From Halichondria panicea (Eukaryota > Porifera > Demospongiae > Suberitida > Halichondriidae), in assembly GCF_963675165.1 (NCBI RefSeq), contig NC_087390.1:4225301-4289300 (forward strand): 64,000 nt of DNA, written 5' to 3'. Made by a program: the position numbers and the translations under genes. Below, one piece after another: positions 35,190 through 47,364 of this stretch. How positions within the stretch are numbered: the first letter of the stretch is position 1; every line of letters begins with the position of its first letter. Under the pieces are notes generated by a model. The model was given only the letters and a program-made list of their open reading frames with translations. It was not told where the DNA came from and searched no databases.

Positions 35190-36628
35190 TTTTGTTACAA
35201 TTCTACCAGCTTAATTTATTATACCACATTCTTGTTCTCAATTCTCCTTTTTTAATTCCGGCAGATTACCTCTTGTTTTCAGTATAGATTAACACACCTT
35301 CATTTATGGTATAGTACGTGTTTCTTTCAGGTTTTTATTCATTTTGTGTGTCTATTAACATTCACTCATTGACCTACGTACGTATAATTTATACAGATAA
35401 TAGCGCGTAATGTATGATTATTAATTGGCACAAAACACATAATTATTGTACGTTAGCGCATAATACGAATGGTTAAAAAATTGCTATTGATTAGGGCAGA
35501 TGATATTTGTACTTGTTTCTTTTTGCAGGGCATTTGTTCCATTCTGTACTACATAATTATGTGTATTCTCTGGTATTGAATTATGGTTATGTAGTAAAAG
35601 TGATTTACGATTAACCGTTTCGGCACTGCTGCGGTAATTAAACTATATAATTATACCAGTTTAAAGTATGCACGCATTTGTACGATTGTAAGCAATAATA
35701 TAATTATTGTTGTTACAATAATGTACTGTAACACGTACACTACATAATTATGTCATTCTATAATTATAGGCCTGCATGTAAAAGCTGTGCATGTTGTATG
35801 ACACTGTAATGAATTAAAGTGTGGCTCCCCCGTTTGATTATTTCCCTGTTTTTGGTGGTTTATAAATGGAACCATTATTTTATTTTTTCAGCCTATAATA
35901 CTTTCTCAGCTGATTTATGCAGTACATGCAAGCCATTTTTTTCCTGGTATTCTAGGGCATAATAGTATGGTTAAGAGCTAGTGTAATATGGGATTAATAG
36001 CGTGAGTAACAATTAAGCAATGGCAAGCCTTCTAATTGCACGAGAGGGACTATTTACCTTGCAAGTGCTTATTATGAGTGCTATTAATTTGCGAGTAACT
36101 GTACTATTGATTTATAATCGTTTATGAGATGAAGTTCTTTGCAGTTTGTGCATGCACGTCATGATCATTATGAATGCACTTTTTAATAGCTATGCTGTGT
36201 TAGATTGGCATACAATAATTATAATTATGGCTCCCCTGTGTGCGCAACTTTATCATTGCAGCTGATTGTTGTTTTTTTCAGTCTATGGTACTTACATGTA
36301 CAGCATACATTCAGAACAGTCTAGGGCATAGATAATGTTTAGAATTAACAGAAAACGGAAATGTTGTGGACTTTTATGTGAGTGTATATAATTCATTTGT
36401 TTGTTTTTCTCAACAACACAAACATTTTAAAAATCCTGGGTACAAATGGAAAGTTGAAAAACAGTAAATGTTTTGATCCCTTTCAGTCAGTATACATTGC
36501 ACAAGTGCTAAAAGAATGTGCATTTGTTTGTTTTCCATTAATAACACATTTTAAAAGCCAGATATGTATTCGTGAATATCAAACCAGCTTGTATCAGTAA
36601 CTGTTGTAATTTTATCAATGCAGTCAAG
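35190..36628. other. Intergenic, AT-rich
   Basis: This is 3' flank of the RWD-PARP gene and 5' flank of the second beta-helix gene. It contains a diverged direct duplication: segments starting GGCTCCCC near 35823 and 36227 share the later word TCTAGGGCATA. No coding exon is supported. Confidence 0.5.
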
Positions 36629-39600
36629 ATGAGATGTTTAAGGGTAGTAAGTATTAGTACGTTGCTAGTGTCTATTCTACTCACTCAAGTTCCCACCGCT
36701 GAACAAATATCGATTTACTGTGTTGTTGCGAGTGCGAATGAAACATCACAGTGTCCCTCTAACGCTGTCCAAAATAGTACACTAGAATCTCTCGTGTTAA
36801 ATGGAGCATTCAACAACTCTAATTCTACATTTGCGTTTGTCGAAGGACTACACGATTTGGGAATATTGTTAGCCGTTAACAATTCAATTGGCTTATCTCT
36901 CCAAGGACTCGGTAAAAATACAACTGTTCAGTGTAAAAATAGGTGGAACACCAGTATCTCCTTCAGAAACACCTCTCAGCTACTTATAGGGAATCTCAAA
37001 TTTCTCAACTGCTTGTCTGGTGTGCTAATTCCTTGTATTAGCAGTCGCGATAGAAATGTGCTCGTATTATCTGGCATAACGTTCCAAGGAGGACAAAATC
37101 TCACTATAGCTGATGTACACTTTGTCAATGGAGCTTTTTTCATAAACAACACTGTAGGACACATTCTAGTCGCCAATGTACATGTGAATTCTAGTCTCTA
37201 TCAAAAATATTCTTTGTGGGAAAACGAGAGTATAGGAGGGTCATACTTAAATTTTTCAGCATGTGATGAAAGTGGAGCTTCTGATGTCAAATACCAGCTA
37301 TTATTTTACAAATAGTGAAGAAGTGTCTGTTCCTTTTAACCAGTCTAGTCCAAGGGGTTTTGAAGGAGTTCAAGCTGTGACATTGATACTGTATTGCACA
37401 AATGTTGAGGTGAACCTGACAAGATCCAGTTTCTCTGGATTCAAAGGACGAGGCAATGGAGCTGGCATGGCGTTAACACTCCTAAACAAAATGCACGTGT
37501 ATAAACATTCAATTGTAGTTCGGCACTGTCGGTTTGAGGAAGGTTTCGCCAGATCAGGTGGCGGAGTTTTCATTTTTCTGGTACAGACGTTACAAGATCA
37601 GCCATTGAACTACGCTAATGGAGCCAAGAATCATAGCTTAATTTCATTTTATGATAGCAATTTCACAAACAATTCAGCCAACTATTCGGGGGCTGCAGCT
37701 CAAATAATGATGAGAGATTCTAACACCTTACAGTCAGTGATAAATATCTCATTCACCAAGTGTAATTTTCATGGAAACAAACTGTGTTTGGTGGGACATG
37801 GAGGTATTGCGTTCAATGTATTTAAGTATCATTCATTGAAGTACCAACACCTCACATCACCACAGTATAAGACTACTGTAACGAACAGTTCCTTTCAATC
37901 AAATTATGTTCAAGGCAGAAAAAAATGCGGTGGCAATAATGGAGTGATTTCAATTGTAGATACACAGTTTTTCATGCTAGTGGACACAGAAATATCTTTC
38001 AATAACTGTACCGCAGTCTTAGCTGTTGGCAGCAACATATTGTTAGCGGGCAATGTGATTGTCTCAAATAATACCGGTTACAGTGGAGGTGGATTTTTGT
38101 TTTGTGATGAGTCTGCAATGTTCCTAATGCCATGTGCACAAGTTCTTATTGCTAACAATTCTGTTGCTAATGCAGGTGGTGGAATATATGTGGACAGCCT
38201 TTGTTTGCAAAATAAGCCCATGTGTTTCTTTCAATTAGGTTATGAAGTATATACAAAAACGTATCTCTCATGAAAACAATCACAGTAGAACTTGTGAACA
38301 ATCATGCTGACAATTATGCCGGGCATAATATAATTATTTGGTGGTTTTGTGGATCGATGTTTTATGCTACAAACACCTGAGACTGATCATGCTATTGACA
38401 GTGGGGAAGATGTTTTCAAGCAAATTTTTATAGTTAATCGCACACTTCCATCATCAATAACATCGATTCCCTTAAAAATATGTTTCTGTCTTGAAAATGG
38501 GACTATTGATTACAACATTTCCCGTTACAACTATAGTCAACACATTTTTCCTGGTCAGCAAGTGAATGTAAGTGTTGTAATTGTTGGGCAAATGGATGGG
38601 CTTGTTCCCGGTTCTGTGAATGCTACTACAACGTACACATGATGTTATCCCTGCCTCGCAATATATACAAAAGGTTTCTCACACAAAATGCTCAACTCTA
38701 ACTTACACCATGAATTCTCACAATGCCCATGAAGTTATAAATGTCAGTGTGCACTATGAAGGGGATGTCAGTGCATTTTTAAGGTATGATTTGCTTCCTG
38801 CTAGCCACATTCATGTGAATATCAAACGCTGCCCAATCGGATTTCAGATTAATCAAAGCAAGAACATCTGTGACTGTATTCAATTAAAGACGGTAGAACT
38901 TAGTTGTTACATTAAGAACATGACAATAATGAAATCGGACGGTTGGATTGGGTATGGAAAGGACCCATATATCACCATCATGTAAATCAAAGTTACATTG
39001 TTCATGGCAGGGTTTGTCCCCTCGATTACTGTTACAAACAAGCTAAAATCAATGCATCAAAAGAGCCTTTTGACCAGGATGCTCAGTGTCGCTTTAATAG
39101 AACCGGTATTCTCTGCGGATCATGTTCAGGCAATTTAAGTGCAATACTTGGTACATCAGACTGTTGGCAATGTTCGAATGTGTCCTTGACCTTTGTACTT
39201 CTCTTTGCATTGGCTGGTGTTCTGCTAATCGTTTTTTTGACTCTTTGCAACTTCACTGTTTCTGAGGGTATGATTGGAGGGCTCATTTTTTATTCGAATG
39301 TCGTTCAAACTGGAGCAACACAGTTTTTTCCTCCAGATGGGGTATGGATTGGCAATGTGTTGAGAATATTTATTTCCTGGGTCAGCTTAGATTTTGGTAT
39401 ACCTGCCTGTCTGTACCATGGAATGAGTGACATCTCAAAAGCATGGTTGCAGTTTGTTTTCCCATTGTACTTGTGGATGCTATCTAGTTTGATGGTTTTC
39501 CTGAGTAATAGATACATATCAGTCACTCGTTTGCTCGGTGGAAACTCAGTCAAAGTTCTTAGTACAGTAATTCTACTTTCCTTCACGAAACTATTCCGTG

Positions 39601-40363
39601 CTGTTACTGTTGCTGTGTCATCAGTTCTTATTACCGTAGATCTAAATGTGACAAGTTCAGATGAGAATGCTCGGCGCATGTGGCTAAAAAATCCTAATAT
39701 TCTCTTCTTGCAGGGGAAGCATATTCCCCTTTTCGTTATTGGAGTAATTTTTGGTGTCGCATGTTCCTTGTTCTTGTTGTATCTTCTTTGCATTCAGTGT
39801 CTGCAACGTTTCTGTTGTGTACAACAATTTAAACCTTTTACAGACTGTTACATTGGGCCCAATACATCTCGTGCTCGATTTTGGACAGGCCTTCTTTTGT
39901 TAAGTCGTGTTATTTTGGTAGTTGCTGAATCAATAAATGACAGTAAGAAAACTGGCATGTATGTGACTTGGACAATTGGAGTTGCTGTTGCTCTTCTGTT
40001 CGTAGCACAGTCCATCCCCGGAGGTGTTTATTCAAAACACAAAAACAACATTATCGAGAGCTTTTTTCTACTGAATATAGTGTGTTTGTGAAAATAGCGG
40101 CAAAAGAGTATCAGTCTAGTTTCTATCCATATTACACTCTTCTTGTTTCTTGTGGAGCCACATTCATTGTTTTTCTTGGGTTATTACTCTACCACTTTTG
40201 GAGACAAGTACGAGAGACAAAATTTGGAGTAGCTGTCATTACATTAATGGAACCGTTATCAACTTGTTTGAAGCGTCGAGAGGAGACAAATGTGAACGCT
40301 ATTCAACCTGTTGTTAGTTATACAGAAGATCGTGAGCCACTTTTGTCAACTTTGCATCCGTGA
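36629..40363 (+). pseudogene. Beta-helix plus multi-TM protein paralogue, about six frameshifts
   Basis: This is the second, intronless member of the family at 6141-9936. ATG 36629 opens a signal peptide (MRCLRVVSISTLLVSILLTQ). Glycosylation-rich beta-helix repeats follow, then CPLDYC, NRTGILCGSC and the multi-span domain (FYSNVVQ, KAWLQFVFPLYLWML, FWTGLLLLSR, GGVYSK), ending at 40363. The frame shifts near 37280-37315, 38255-38270, 38325-38338, 38625-38640, 38960-38990 and 40070-40095, with no gap that could be an intron. Homology to the paralogue continues smoothly across each break, for example GGFVDRCF after 38335 against GGWFDYCF. Either it is a recently dead copy or the assembly has indel errors here. 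The intact neighbouring single-exon genes (tyrosinase, TMEM45, sulfotransferase) argue against general poor sequence quality. Confidence 0.75.
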
Positions 40364-41412
40364 ACTGAGTAGTTTTAGTTCTGTATTTCACTGTGCATGT
40401 AGATGTAGTCTGATGCCTTTTCTGGTAATTAGTAGTTGAACACCATATATTAAAATAGCTTTCAAGTTTGTTCAACGTATTACATACAAGTTCACGTACA
40501 TCCCTTTTGCTTGATCATCATCTTCAACAATAAATTATTAAGTAAGTAAACGAGAATTTAGCGTTGTTAACGTTTCGCGTATATTCAATACGAAAGCAAA
40601 ATTTGGGCCTGGGAACGAGAAGTATTAAATGTAGGAGTACAAGATTAGCCTTCAACACACCTGCAATTTGGCCATGGGACTTTCAGCTCAAGTCAAACCA
40701 GAGTAGCTCTGAATACTTTTTCATCAAAATTAATCGTCAATATACTGTACATTTTATGTCAGTCTCCCTGGCAATATCTCGTCTAATTGCATTTGATCGA
40801 AGTGCTGTGATGAGAGTGTGCAGACTAGGTCTCAGGGGTGGTTTGTTAGACCAGCACTCCAGCATTGCAGTGAGGCATTGATTCATATTTGACTGGGTGC
40901 TCACGCTCTATGTCCTTGGGGAAGGCAATTTAGCTGGTGTACGGAAAGACCTTTTTATATGCAATATTTATTCAACGTAGGTATATGTTTACGGTACATG
41001 TTTAATGCGAAAACCGTGAACATTTATACTCGCGAAATAATTATTATACCGGTATCTTATCATGTGTACCTTTAGAACACAGTGACACGACATTGTTTCT
41101 GTAGTCTGTGATTGTGTCTGTACCATGGACAAAGAGAGTCCACAAAAAACAATAAAACTATTGAAAGCACAGCGGGTGCTGATGCCTCAGTGGAGGTGCA
41201 GAAGCTACACACATAATCATTATCATGATGATGCATTATTAATTCCTGCATGCAAAACTCAAATAATGAACGACCATGACGATAGATGATGGCTGCATCA
41301 TGTCAGCAGAGCCTTGCATGCAGCTCTCTTCTCACTCTCTTGCACCATACTGATAGATAGCACCTTACGTTATATAATATTTACTACTAGTCTACTCTTT
41401 TCTCATTGCTAA

Positions 41413-41520
41413 TTAGCCTCGATCCCAGGCCGAGTTTTCGCTTTTATAACGGTTAGGCGAACAACTAGTTGTTCGCCTAACCGTTATAAAAGCGAAAACT
41501 CGGCCTGGGATCGAGGCTAA
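41413..41520. mobile_element. Perfect 108-bp palindrome with 8-bp flanking repeat
   Basis: The two 54-nt halves are exact complements with no spacer (outer end TTAGCCTCGATCCCAGGCCG, centre AACTAGTT). The word ATTGCTAA lies at both edges (41405-41412 and 41520-41527, overlapping the end by one base), consistent with an 8-bp hAT-type target duplication. The end sequence recurs at the end of the repeat at 16631-16912. Confidence 0.88.
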
Positions 41521-41572
41521 TTGCTAATGTGCTCCCACTTCCTCCCTTTGTAATTGTTGTGCGAGCCTCTGG

Positions 41573-41644
41573 GGCCAGCCTAGTTGGGCGGAGCCCGACC
41601 CTCTCCCGTCAGGGACAGTCGGGCTCCGCCCAACTAGGGCCAGC
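41573..41644. mobile_element. GC-rich mini-hairpin with 7-bp direct flanks
   Basis: Arms CTAGTTGGGCGGAGCCCGAC (41580-41599) and its exact complement (41618-41637) surround an 18-bp centre. GGCCAGC is repeated directly on both sides (41573-41579 and 41638-41644), looking like a target-site duplication. It is far richer in G and C than its surroundings. Confidence 0.82.
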
Positions 41645-41659
41645 CGGCCCCACTCCACG

Positions 41660-41828
41660 TAAGGGTTTTGTGTACCTTTTTGCCTCACTTCACTTTTAAT
41701 ACCTGTATTGCCAGTTGATGTTTTGCTTCTCGATCTGGTTAATTAAGCTACACTGTGAAGTCAATTTGTCTGTAACCAGTTGCTGCTAGCTAGGAGCTTG
41801 TCTCTAGCTGTCTAGAATCCCTCTACAC
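41660..41828. repeat. Dispersed repeat, copy A (partner at 60171-60370)
   Basis: It shares long blocks with 60171-60370, such as CTTTTTGCCTCACTTCACTT, CAGTTGATGTTTTGCTTCTC, AAGCTACACTGTGAAGT and TCTAGAATCCCTCTAC, in the same order. A short fragment also appears near 55585. Confidence 0.8.
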
Positions 41829-42037
41829 CAAAAGGAGCTTATACACGGTAGATCTATATAGATCTACACATGCACGATCCATGATCTAGATCTATACACA
41901 AAAAAACTCATGTGCTTTTAAGTAGAGATCATTATACTCTCTACCCCAATAATATCAACATCTTAAAATTATATTTACACAGTAAAAATGCTGTGTGATA
42001 TTATATACAAGCTAGAAAAATATCATGATCTAAATAA

Positions 42038-43033
42038 TTAAGAGACAGTTTCAGTTACATGGACTTCCTCCATCTCAATAGCAACGTCCAATTTCTTTCC
42101 ATCATCAACTGATATCAATCTCTCCTTTTCCTCTGAATCAAAGAAATCTTGCGAATGACTCAAACCCAAAGGTATTAAACGACGATCGATTCGGTTTCTT
42201 GCACAAGACACTATTCCAAACAGGACAAAAAAAAATACTGTTAGCAACAAAACGTGCCAAGTAAAGAGAGCATAAACAAGCATTGTGACCCGGTGAGCAT
42301 GGGTACTTATTGTCTTCAAGAATACATTGCTTCCACTTTGAGGATAGAGTGAAACGCCCACTTGAATGAACCATGTCCCCTGAAGCATGATGCAAAAGGA
42401 AAGTCCGATGTTGACTAGAAAATGAGATGAATAGAACACTCTCAGAGCAGACACTATGACACAGGATAAGATTGCCAAATTCAGCAAGAAATGGAAGCTG
42501 GCGTTCATTGAGTCACCTTCACTTGTATGGGAGTAGAACAGCATCCACTCGACCCAGAATGCCATTGAAAACACAATCTGACTAGCTTGACGAGGCAATT
42601 TCAAGAAGAGAGATACAATGTCTACTATTCCTGACATCAAAAAGGCACCATACATGGTGATATGATGGAGCTTTGCCATATTGTTTAACTCTCCATTTGG
42701 CATTACAACATTATACACCACAGTCACAAGGTGTGACTTCCTATAATCCAAAAAACCTTCCACCATAATTCCGATTAAGGCAAAAAAAACTTTTAAGACG
42801 GGTTCTAATGGGGCTCGAGGGCAGCAAGGCAATGGAATCCATGACTTTCGAGCAAGTCTATGATCTCGCTTGTATTCTAAGAATGAAGATGTTGTATTAT
42901 TCCCTTCTTTTTTGTTCTTTTTAGGATTTGAGACTTTTGACGTCAGCTGCATCCATATTGAGAGCAGAGTCCACAGCAGTCCCAAAAATAGAAAACAGAC
43001 ACCTGGCAGTACATGACCACCTAAAGTCCCCAT
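42038..43033 (-). CDS. TMEM45 family multi-pass membrane protein
   Basis: This single exon encodes 331 residues with about seven hydrophobic segments. It matches the TMEM45A/B (DUF716) family: the N-terminus MGTLGGHVLPGVCFLFLGLL parallels MGSFKGHALPGSFFFIIGLW, and the family signatures HHITMYGAFLMSGIVDI, YSHTSEG and LQGTWFIQVGVSLYP are present. The tail is acidic and cytosolic. Family members sit in Golgi/trans-Golgi or plasma membranes with no settled biochemical role. The gene is convergent with the beta-helix paralogue upstream. The start at 43033 is fixed by the conserved N-terminus. Confidence 0.88.
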   Translation of the reverse strand: MGTLGGHVLPGVCFLFLGLLWTLLSIWMQLTSKVSNPKKNKKEGNNTTSSFLEYKRDHRLARKSWIPLPCCPRAPLEPVLKVFFALIGIMVEGFLDYRKSHLVTVVYNVVMPNGELNNMAKLHHITMYGAFLMSGIVDIVSLFLKLPRQASQIVFSMAFWVEWMLFYSHTSEGDSMNASFHFLLNLAILSCVIVSALRVFYSSHFLVNIGLSFCIMLQGTWFIQVGVSLYPQSGSNVFLKTISTHAHRVTMLVYALFTWHVLLLTVFFFVLFGIVSCARNRIDRRLIPLGLSHSQDFFDSEEKERLISVDDGKKLDVAIEMEEVHVTETVS

Positions 43034-43688
43034 CTGCGTGTGTGTGTTGACTCTGATCAGGTTTTTGTTTATATTTTATGAGTAAATTCTACATACGAAC
43101 ACACTACAAGCGTTAAGCATACAATATCAATGTCAGTACCGAAATTCAGTAAAGCAACACTGTGTTCTGCATGTGTATGTACACAAAACAGATGAATATT
43201 TAGAGTGTCGCCTTAAATCGAGGTCTTACGGTAGACTAGCTATTTTATTTATTTATCAGTGAGTACATAGACTATAAGATATGATATACTATAGTATACC
43301 CTGATTCCTCACCTCGTCACTTTCTTGGAGGTAGAGCTAGAGCTAGAGCTCTGTGGTGTGGGCCAGGGCTAGGGCTAGGGCCGGCTAGGGTAGACCAAGA
43401 ATAGGTACCCGGTAGGTACAGGTACTAGACTCGCCAGCCAGCCCTTCCTGGGGGTAAGGGACTGGTGGATGCCTATCTGAGAGTACCTGAATCTGGTAAT
43501 GACCAATCAGAGTGCAGTATCAATGTCATGTGACATTCTTACGCCCACAGTATGTACAGCGGTTTTCAGAGTTCTTGCATCTCCAATGTCTAGAGCGGAA
43601 GTCACTGGTCACATGATATTCCCAAACATTTAAGGTTGGACAACATCACGGGAGCACAAATATTGCTGAGTCAGGCAAGTTTTTTTAT

Positions 43689-44521
43689 GCCTCGAGGCGT
43701 AGCCGCACGAGGGATACGGTAAAGCTGACTGTGTGTGTGTGTACGTGTGTCTGTGTGTCTGTTCCAGCTGTAACTGCTCAACGGTTGCAATGCGACGAAA
43801 ACTAACAGCTTCTATAGGCTTCTAGCCACGTTCTCTTGGATTTTGATTCGTGGATTAACAAACTAAAGCTTCTTTCTCGAGTTATGGCTAGTTTGACTCA
43901 CATTGAAGGCTGTTGCAGTCTCTTCAGAATCTTTCATAGCATCATCTGTCCGCACAAACTTTCTATTCAACATATGAGTTAGCCTTGCACTAAAGCGCTA
44001 GCTTTTTGTTAGCTACAAGACTCAGAAAATACCTGTTAAAACAGCTAGCTAGCAGTAGCCATTTGTGAAATTGATCTCTTTGGACACACCCTTTAATTAT
44101 GCCTCGAGGCGTAGCCGCACGAGGGATACGGTAAAGCTGACTGTGTGTGTGTCTGTCTGTCTGTCTGTGTGTGTGTGTGTGTATTCCAGCTATAACTGCT
44201 CAACGGTTACAATGCGACGAAAACTAACAGCTTCTATAGGCTTCTAGCCACGTTCTCTTGGATTTTGATTCGTGGATTAGCAAACTAAAGCTTCTTTCTC
44301 GAGTTATGGCTAGTTTGACTCACATTGAAGGCTGTTGCAGTCTCTTCAGAATCTTTCATAGCATCATCTGTCCTCACAAACTTTCTATTCAACATATGAG
44401 TTAGCCTTGCACTAAAGCGCTAGCTTTTTGTTAGCTACAATACTCAGAAAATATCTGTTAAAACAGCTAGCTAGCAGTAGCCATTTGTGAAATTGATCTC
44501 TTTGGACACACCCTTTAATTA
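43689..44521. repeat. Two tandem copies of a roughly 0.41-kb unit
   Basis: Copy 1 (43689-44100) and copy 2 (44101-44521) both begin GCCTCGAGGCGTAGCCGCAC, include a variable TG microsatellite and end GGACACACCCTTTAATTAT. They differ by only a few substitutions plus the microsatellite length. A partial, more diverged copy lies in a GPR155 intron at 52345-52548. Confidence 0.9.
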
Positions 44522-45500
44522 TTCCTGTGGATGTAATGCGCATGCGCGCTCATTCCCCATGTGTGAGAAAATAATATCCAAGATCCAGATCCAGATCCTC
44601 CTGGCAGAATCATCTTTGTCTTGAGGGCCTGGTAAGCCACAAAACACTACCATATAACAATATAGATAACAATATGCATGTACACAGGTCTTTTCTTCTT
44701 AGATATTATATACACTGAACTACAGATCCTGGAAGAATCAATTTTCTTTTTTCTTGATGTCCTGGTAAGCCACATAATACAATAAATAACAACTTACAAT
44801 AGATGCATGTAAATAAGTCTTTTCTTCTCAGTGACTTTATATAGATAAGCTAACTTTAATATAAAATTCATTATAGATAACACTCTAATACTTTTGAGCG
44901 AAAGCAAAAACATGGCGAGAGGCATTAGCACAGCGCCAGCTTGAACACTAGTTATTCCTATGGATGTAATGCGCATGCGCGCTCATTCCCCAGATCCAGA
45001 TCCTCCTGGCAGAATCATATTTTTCTTGAGGGCCTGGTAAGCCACAAAACACTACTATAGATAACAATATGTATGTACACAAGTCTTTTCTTCTTAAATA
45101 TTATAATTATACACTGCATGAACTACAGATCCAATTTTCTTCTTTCTTGAGGTCCTGGTATTAAAGCCACATAATACAACAATAGATGCATGTAATAAGT
45201 CTTTTCTTCTCAGTGACTTTATATAGATAAGCTAACTTTATGAAATAATTATGCACTTCCGCTTATAATTAATTGAAAACAAAATCTTCTTCTTTGTTGC
45301 TTCCTAGATCCTTGAGGTCCTGGTATAAGCAGCCACAAAACACAACAATGATACCATAATTATACAATTGCAAGTCAGTTTTAGACAGATTATTTTATAC
45401 ACTTTTTCCTCTTCTATACTTTCTCTTCTATACTTTTGAGCGAAAGCAAATCATGGCGAGAGGCATTAGCACAGCGCCAGCTTGAACACTAGTTACATGA
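44522..45500. repeat. Interspersed duplicated blocks inside the element
   Basis: The block with GGATGTAATGCGCATGCGCG, then AGATCCTCCTGGCAGAATCA and GGCCTGGTAAGCCACA, occurs near 44525-44700 and again near 44955-45100. The block CTTTTGAGCGAAAGCAAA followed by GAGGCATTAGCACAGCGCCA occurs near 44890, 45430 and, diverged, 52880. Confidence 0.8.
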
Positions 45501-45950
45501 GTTTTCAATATAAATTTTACAGACAAAGTTATTCGTTACTAGTTATTCAGAGAAGTCTGAAATAAGCGTGTAGCTTCTCAGTATTATATAAGGAACTGGT
45601 TGAAGTGACTGCCCCGGCCTGCCTACTCATTTTGTGTTGCTGCAAGCTCATGAGTCATATAGACAGTAGAATCTCTCTTAGCTCCAGACATCCAGTCCTG
45701 TGTTACTAATAGTAGCTCACAAAACTATTGGAAGTGCTTACAATCTCAAGGATAGCTAGCTTCAGCGGTGATGCCAAAGGCTTGCAAAGGCTATTTCCAA
45801 GGTTGATTTTCTCCTAAATCATGTATTGGAAAAAAATCGGTTTAGAATGAGGCTAGAAACTTCAATCTTGTTACGTAACGGTTCACGTGACAGGTACTTC
45901 CGCTCTAGACATTGCAAATGCAAGAACTCTGAAAACCGCTGTAGTTAGAA

Positions 45951-46667
45951 CAGAGATTGAAGAGAAGGGGATATGAAACTAGATCACGTGAGCTTATGTG
46001 CTCAATGTAAAACAGAGTAAAAAGTTTAGGCACTCTGTGTTGCTATAAAAATGGCGGTTTAATTTGCAAATAAAACAAAACAGGCCCACGGGAAGCTGGA
46101 TAACTCACTTGAAGTATTGTGATCATATAATTGACTAGCCACAGATTGTTTTAAAATATATTTGGTGGCAATAAAATCCAGAACGCCAGATTCCCTGGTT
46201 TATTGGCTATACTAGCCTTTGTGGGACTGTAGCAGAAAGCAAGTTGGTTTTCATAAGATGGTTCAGTGATGAGTTTTAATGTTAGCTATGTATTCTATGT
46301 ACTTGTGCCTGTCTCAAAGGCTAGATCGCTCTGATGCTGAAAGTATAATCGATTTTTAGTGTACAATTTTGCAAAATTTTGCTCCAGGACAAGTACAAGG
46401 AGGTCAAAAAAGTTGAAGTGATCGAACAAGCTGTCTCTTGGCTCTTAGCTGAGGAGCTGTTACACTTCCCAAAGGTCCACTCTTGCATTTAATATCAACT
46501 TTGTTGTATATGTAGCAGCAAGTCTAGAGATACAGTCCCACAAAGTATTTTACATGATTTTACATAGAACTTGCAGTAAAGACAATGTGCCACGCCCATT
46601 TTGGGCAACACGGATTGTATGTACGTACACGTCATCAAGTTTCATATCCCTCTCTCTTCAATCTCTG
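45951..46667. mobile_element. Second member of the 7-bp TSD transposon family, 717 bp
   Basis: The inverted ends start CAGAGATTGAAGAGAAGGGG and match the ends of 11494-12396. The direct repeat GTTAGAA flanks both sides (45944-45950 and 46668-46674). It is inserted directly beside the element at 43557-45941. No transposase is seen. Confidence 0.85.
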
Positions 46668-47364
46668 GTTAGAATGCATGATAATAACTGATGGGCAAGA
46701 CTGTGCTAGTGCAAGATTAAGCGACCAAGCAGAGCTTATCAATCAAGCTGCAATTGAGACAAATCCTCCAGTATGTAAATGATTTGCACCACTTGTCTTA
46801 CATTGGAGAAAATCTTTTCCAGTCTGAAAGTATGTGGGGATGAAAAAGGCTTGACAGTAGCCTTCTACCACCAGTTCTCAATGTTTCTTGGTTTCTCTGC
46901 CACAAACTAAGCAAGGGGAGCTTATTTAATTTGTAATTGTGTAGCTGTTTGCAACCCACGCATATCAGACATTACAAACCACATGATGATGTCATACATG
47001 ATGTCATGCAACTCATTAAAATTCCACCGGCACAATAGGCAATCCAACAGTCCCTTACCCCGAGGAAAGCTGGCGGCGAGTCTACTTATATATGGGTGAC
47101 CTTTGGATAGACTGGACACCACCCCCTTCCTACAGATTGATGTAGAGAAAGGCGTGGTCTCCAGTCTACATGCACATACCGAATAATAATATGTAAGAAA
47201 TCGTAACCTTAACCAGCTTCAAAACGTGGTCTCAGTAAATGCTAAGCGGAGTTCAGGTAAGTGTTCATAATCCATATTAATCACTGCTTGTATGCACTAA
47301 AAGTGCTTATTAATTTCACTGTTGGGATATTTTGTACAAAGGATGTGTCCATAAAACTATTATT

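Larger units (their letters stand above)
40364..42037. other. Intergenic, repeat-bearing
   Basis: There is no supported gene between the broken beta-helix gene and the TMEM45-like gene. The space holds the palindrome at 41413-41520, the GC-rich hairpin at 41573-41644 and a dispersed repeat copy at 41660-41828. The open frame at 40564-40881 has no recognisable features. Confidence 0.55.
43557..45941. mobile_element. Non-autonomous DNA transposon with TA target duplication, 2.4 kb
   Basis: The ends share about 45 bp in inverted orientation with only two mismatches (start CAGCGGTTTTCAGAGTTCTT, then CAATGTCTAGAGCGGAAGT) and are flanked by TA (43555-43556 and 45942-45943). The interior holds no transposase; it contains the tandem 0.41-kb repeat and further duplicated blocks. 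Tc1/mariner-type mobilisation is inferred. Confidence 0.8.
43034..47364. other. Repeat-dense intergenic region
   Basis: This is a 4.3-kb gap between TMEM45-like (minus) and GPR155 (plus), filled mostly by the two transposon-like elements at 43557-45941 and 45951-46667. Short low-complexity repeats (GCTAGGGCTAGGGC type) lie near 43340-43390. I see no supported gene. Confidence 0.6.

Noticed and set aside
39305-39793. 162-codon minus-strand open frame
   Set aside because: It is a shadow of the membrane domain of the plus-strand beta-helix paralogue.
46376-46493. Coding-like stretch (DKYKEVKKVEVIEQA)
   Set aside because: It is short, lies inside the 45951-46667 transposon-like element and has no start or partner exon.
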